Both the position numbers and the translations under genes were made by a program. Below, piece by piece: positions 59,715 through 64,000 of a DNA stretch of 64,000 nucleotides (position 1 is the stretch's first letter; each line of letters begins with the position of its first letter). This stretch comes from Mya arenaria. Lineage: Eukaryota; Mollusca; Bivalvia; Myida; Myidae. Below the pieces are notes generated by a model that did no database searches, was not told where the DNA came from, and worked only from the letters and a program-made list of their open reading frames with translations. Location: contig NC_069133.1 of assembly GCF_026914265.1 (NCBI RefSeq), positions 33,695,317 through 33,759,316 on the forward strand, given 5' to 3'.

Positions 59715-59975
59715 TTTCAAAACGGTTTTTTCGTATTTCATTTCCCACCATAAAAATGTTATTTTGTTGTGCAGCGGACATTTTTCAAAACGGTTTTTTC
59801 GTATTTCATTTCCCACCATAAAAATGTTATTTTGTTGTGCAGCGGACATTTTTCAAAACTGTTTTTCGTATTTCATTTCCCACCATAAAAATGTTATTTT
59901 GTTGTGCAGCGGACATTTTTCAAAACTGTTTTTCGTATTTCATTTCCCACCATAAAAATGTTATTTTGATGTACA
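59715..59975. repeat. Tandem repeat, 67-68 bp unit, about four copies
   Basis: 'caaaac' followed by 'tcgtatttcatttcccacca' and 'gttgtgcagcggacattttt' recurs at 59718, 59786, 59854 and 59921. Copies are very similar. ORFs through it repeat with the unit. Confidence 0.9.
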
Positions 59976-60475
59976 GATAAAAACATGTTTCAAATTAAAC
60001 ATGTATAGTGTCCATTGTATTACGTAATCGTATTCAGATAAAATATTCGTTAGCGAATAGAGAGTTACGAAGGGCGGATAAATGCAGATTTTAATCAGAA
60101 TTATTGTTTATATGATAAAACAAAGTCAGGCAATGACAGTAATGTAGGAAAGACTGCCATGTGCAAGAAAAATCTCTGAATTTACGACAGATTTTGAAAC
60201 CTAGAAATTTTGGGAAGGTTACCCTAAACAAACAATTTTTTTTATTTTTTTTATTTTTTTTTTTTTTTTTTGGGGGGGGGGGCTAGTCATTCATAGGCTC
60301 AGAAATATGTTCATATATTTTATGTCAAAAAAGCTATTTAGAAATTAACATCACTTATTTATTTGTTTACATCGGTTGTGACCCGTGGTGACCTATACGA
60401 GAACCCCTTTTAGTCACGTGATTCCTTTCCCTGTATTCGCTTTTAAAGGAAAACAACCGTTATATGTTATAGTTA
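59976..60475. other. Intergenic, no gene recognised
   Basis: AT-rich with a poly-T then poly-G run at about 60238-60282. Confidence 0.5.
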
Positions 60476-61133
60476 CACGGATGCGAAACAGTGGCTCTAG
60501 CTCTTTTAGGAGCTGTGTATAAAGCCAGGGAGCTGGAGCCAAAGCGTGGAGGCTGAGCCAATACGCTGTATAATAATGCATTCAACTGGTCATATTTGGA
60601 ATTGTTGCAGTTTTTTTTTATTTATAACTAGTATTAAGATAGTGTTGTATTTTTTTTAAATATATAATTATTTTTCATTATTTAATGCAATTCATCTGAT
60701 AATGGGCGTTGCAATCTCAGAAATGTCGATGGAGCTAAACAATCCGTTCACAACATCTGTATAATTATATGGTTACTGTTTCTTGAACAGTCTTCTAACT
60801 CCAATCAGATTCCAAAATAAATGAATAGTAGTGGATGAAAGAAAAGTGTGTCATTTAACAAAGATTAGATAGACGAAAAACTGGTAAACTATGTGCTAAA
60901 TTACATCAACTGACGCTAGTACATCAATCGGATTGAATACGTGTAAGTGTTAATTTTCTTTTTTTTCTGTACATTTGATTTATATTTGCTATATAAAAAA
61001 ATGAGGTCCCCTTTTTACCGACATTAAACGCGAGCTTGGTTTAGATTAAGAGAAAACTAGTGTGAATTCTTACAATAATTCATTGTTTCCTGGACCTGCA
61101 AGGTGTCTATACAGCATTAGTAAGCACACGATA

Positions 61134-61175
61134 TTAAAGCTGCACTCTCACAGATAAACCGTTTTTACAACTTTA
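61134..61175. mobile_element. Left-end fragment of the TTAA MITE
   Basis: 'ttaaagctgcactctcacag' is the same end as the MITE at 4000. The right end was not found nearby, so this is a broken or truncated copy. Confidence 0.6.
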
Positions 61176-61261
61176 AAAAAAAATGTCATAATATAACACA
61201 ACACAGGTTTGCTTTATTATTACGATAACATATTAACATTTTTTTTATTAATTAATAATAG

Positions 61262-61402
61262 GGTAATTACACCTTTTTGAGGTCGTTACCATCTGCAAAG
61301 GCCCGCAAAATGGTTTACAGCCCGACGAGTAGCGAGAGGGCTGTAAACCATTTGAAGGGCCTTTGCAGGTGGTAACAACCGCAAGAAGGTGTATTTACCA
61401 TT
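61262..61402. mobile_element. Foldback (palindromic) element
   Basis: Arms of about 62 bp: 'gtaattacaccttttt' to 'aaatggtttacagccc' on the left, against 'gggctgtaaaccattt' to 'aaggtgtatttacc' on the right. The central loop is 'gacgagtagcgaga'. It lies inside the TIR element. Confidence 0.8.
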
Positions 61403-62901
61403 ATTGCATAAAATTACACACCATGAGTAACTTTTTTGTTGAAAAGCTGTTTAATGTCACGAAAATACAGAAACAGTTAGTTCAAAATAACCTCAATAAC
61501 ATGTACTTGTGTGACGTCACGAGTGATGTCACTGAAAAAGTTTTACATTAAACCCGAATAGGGCTGCAAAAAAACTCGACAGTTTCATTTTTGTTTCAAC
61601 GCCATTTTTTTCACTGTTCAGTCGATTGGAAGGTGTTTTCTTTTTTAGTAATTTACTGGATTACCTGGATTATTTACACACAATACCTATCGGGTAATCG
61701 AATAATTACCGATATATTCCTACTTTAACATTTATATGTTTTGGCAACTAATTTAAACCGGGAAAAATTGTCAAAATGTTCTGGACAAATTGTTCAGCAT
61801 CTAACAGAAAAAAATATATTTGAAAACTATTTGTTCATTGCATACGAAGTAGTGGAATCATGTCCATATAAGTCGTTTGTTCTGAATAAAATCAACAGAA
61901 ATGACTAAAGTTGGGAGGAGTTAAAAGTTTTAGACTTAATTTAGTCATGTTAGTGCTTTTAGAGCAAACACATAGTCAAAACAACTGCAGAAAGTACTAT
62001 CTAGTAAACACACATCAGCTTGCCAGGAAAAGATATTTCAGAAGGAAATATGTAAGTAATATGTGGTTTATTTCATTTCTTTAAAGTTTGTATAAAGCTA
62101 TATATGCTGAAATATGTTTTAGTGCACTATTTACATCTTTGACCCACTTTCGGTAAGAAACCAGGTCGCTCAGTCTCCATTGTTATGATGCGGGCCCTGA
62201 TAGAGCTTGTGTTAAACAAAAACGCCGGGAATTAACGGCACGTGAATTTACTGAATAATGAACGCATTTTTACCGATAACGCCCGGGTAATTGCGTTTAA
62301 ACACACCACGATAGTGGACCGAAAACACACATTTTATGCAATAATCGTTATTAATAAAGAATTTAGCGTTCGGAATTTGGCCGATCAAAACAGGCATTAT
62401 CATACAGCGTATTGGCTCAGCCTCCACGCTTTGGCTCCAGCTCCCTGGCTTTGGCTCCAGCTCAACCCAGAAAAGGAGTATAAACATGCTTATTTCGGTA
62501 ATCAGGCGGTCATTTTTATTCCCGACAAAATAAAAGCACTCGATAATACTGGCTTTATCTCTAATGTAAGCTTTTTGAGTGAAATTCAGCTGAAAATTGG
62601 TGAAAATGTTCTACTTTCGTTTGTAAACATTGATGTGTTTGATGGGAGAATCGGTTTTATAACCCCATAAACAATATGTTTACAAAATAACCCAAATACG
62701 TGTGAAGATTAAACATATTTATATGGCACTGCATTCCCCGATTTCTCAAATAAGCCCTCATAATTGTGATATTAGATAAAATAACGAGTCATACTTACGT
62801 TTTACGATGATATCCGTTCTTTTGCTCTAGCTCGGAAGTGTCATTGGCTCCTTTTTATACACAGCTCCTATAAGAGCTAGAGCCACTGTTTCGCATCCGT
62901 G

Positions 62902-64000
62902 AGTTAGATGACATGAAATTAAGGAGGTTGGTAATAAACTAGTTTTTGGTTTAATATTGGTTTCACGAACTGTATATTTGTTGTAACAGTTTGAAACAAA
63001 ATTAAAAGAACAAAACAGTTTTATTTTTTGTTTTACGAAAACTGAAACGTGTTCTGAAACTATCGAAACCCCTCCGAAACCAAAATTGAAACTAGTTTGG
63101 TATCAACATAAAAGCCCTTAGTAAATATAATAATTAAGAATCGTCGGGGTGAGCGTAGCGAACGAGCCCTTTATAATCCTTTAAATATTACTTTAGGTCA
63201 TCTCACTGACCTATAATGAAGTCGGATCAGAAAGGCCCAATACCAGAAAGGCCCAGTACCAGAAAGGCCCATTTTGAAATCAAAAAATACACCTAAATTG
63301 TTTGGGGATGGGTTTGACTTTAATAAAAAGGGCGGAGGGAGCAAGACTTAAGATGTTACTTCAGGTCCTCTTACTGTCTTAGAATACAATATTGTCACCG
63401 CAAAATCTGACGTATGGAGTTTGCATCGGGTGAGAGGCACTAAGCGCGGATTTAAATGATTAAGCCTAGTACTTAATGATTGCCTATCTGCAATTTGCTT
63501 AAAAATGTAGGTTGTATTCCAAATAATTGACATTGTTTATTTTTGCTTTACTAAACAATTAATTTGAAATAAGCTGGGCGCGAATAAATGTTTTATTAAA
63601 GCAAAACTAAATATTATCGGCGAGTGGCTCAATACAATCCAGCGCACCGCTAAACAACCAAGTTGTTATCTCGCCGTTAATTCAAAAGGAATTATCATGT
63701 TTTAAAGATTGAAATTGATTTGTTATTAAATACCTTGGGGAGAAAAAGAGAAAATAAGATCCTAATGTATATTTCATAAAAAGGTCAATTAAACTTAAAG
63801 GGGCTGTACTCCGTATGATAAAATAGCGGGGGAAAAAAAGAAAATTGTCGAAAACTGACATAAACTTGGCATCGATGTGTACAATGCATTGAAATTTACT
63901 AACTGAAGTACCACATAGTTTACAATTTATTTAAGTTTAGCAGTCATTTCGTATTTTTCCATTAAAAAATATTACTGGGTATGTCTACCAGGTAGAATTC
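62902..64000. other. Right end of the window, no gene recognised
   Basis: AT-rich. A three-copy 16-bp repeat ('aataccagaaaggccc') lies at about 63222-63271. 'gtgagcgtagcgaacgagcc' at about 63150 resembles the loops of the foldback elements. No gene. Confidence 0.5.

Larger units (their letters stand above)
60476..62901. mobile_element. 2.4-kb terminal-inverted-repeat element with 5-bp target duplication
   Basis: The ends are near-perfect inverted repeats, 'cacggatgcgaaacagtggc' followed by 'tctagctctt' and 'aggagctgtgtataaa' (60476-60520 against 62856-62901). AGTTA flanks both ends (60471-60475 and 62902-62906). A second TIR block (60521-60570) pairs with 62402-62452, so the right arm has about 400 bp between its two blocks. 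The interior holds a MITE half (61134) and a foldback (61262-61402). No transposase is recognised. A CAC start plus 5-bp duplication recalls Transib-type elements, which is speculative. Confidence 0.75.

Noticed and set aside
62242..62670. 142-codon ORF inside the TIR element
   Set aside because: It crosses the inverted-repeat block, has no ATG at its start and shows no transposase motif.

Overview
The window is eukaryotic, AT-rich and gene-poor. Spliced genes, tRNA-derived SINEs, many MITEs and foldbacks, Helitron-like elements and long minisatellites give it the look of a bivalve mollusc nuclear genome. The taxon is inferred from remembered repeat families and gene types, not from a search. 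No virus, CRISPR array, rRNA or intact tRNA gene was found.

Host genes. (1) A five-exon secreted C-type lectin-like gene on the + strand (6371-10919, 166 aa as assembled here). (2) A family of three paralogous + strand type I membrane proteins: A (33283-34890), B (44319-49771) and C (52650-54461). Each has a signal peptide, a ten-cysteine N-terminal domain, a Thr/Ser-rich mucin-like stalk, a conserved 'WC..G.WKL' segment, one transmembrane helix and a cytoplasmic tail. A and B are recent duplicates. B's stalk has grown by a 63-bp (21-aa) coding repeat, and its first intron holds LINE and MITE debris. A's tail is cut short by a one-base deletion.

Mobile elements. On the - strand, about 17.4-24.8 kb is a decayed Helentron (Helitron-like element). 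In order it carries a Ulp1-like cysteine protease domain, about 24 basic 17-aa repeats, a DUF6570-like zinc region, Helitron_like_N/Rep, a Pif1-type helicase and an EEP endonuclease. Several frameshifts and stops break it, and the HUH active-site segment of Rep appears to be deleted. Next to it, also on the - strand (about 12.76-17.07 kb), lies a broken copy of a large multidomain gene whose C-terminal half resembles XPG/FEN1 nucleases. Elsewhere there are nested non-autonomous Helitron-like elements (26.8-30.05 kb), a SINE with a 17-bp target duplication, several MITEs with identifiable target duplications, two foldback palindromes, and a 2.4-kb inverted-repeat element with a 5-bp target duplication (60476-62901).

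Tandem repeats. A 49-50 bp array fills 1-2540. Two 36-bp arrays (36.25-37.17 and 40.95-43.5 kb) lie in opposite orientation and share a half-unit. Long ORFs inside them are artefacts of a period divisible by three. The remaining stretches are AT-rich intergenic or intronic sequence with simple repeats.
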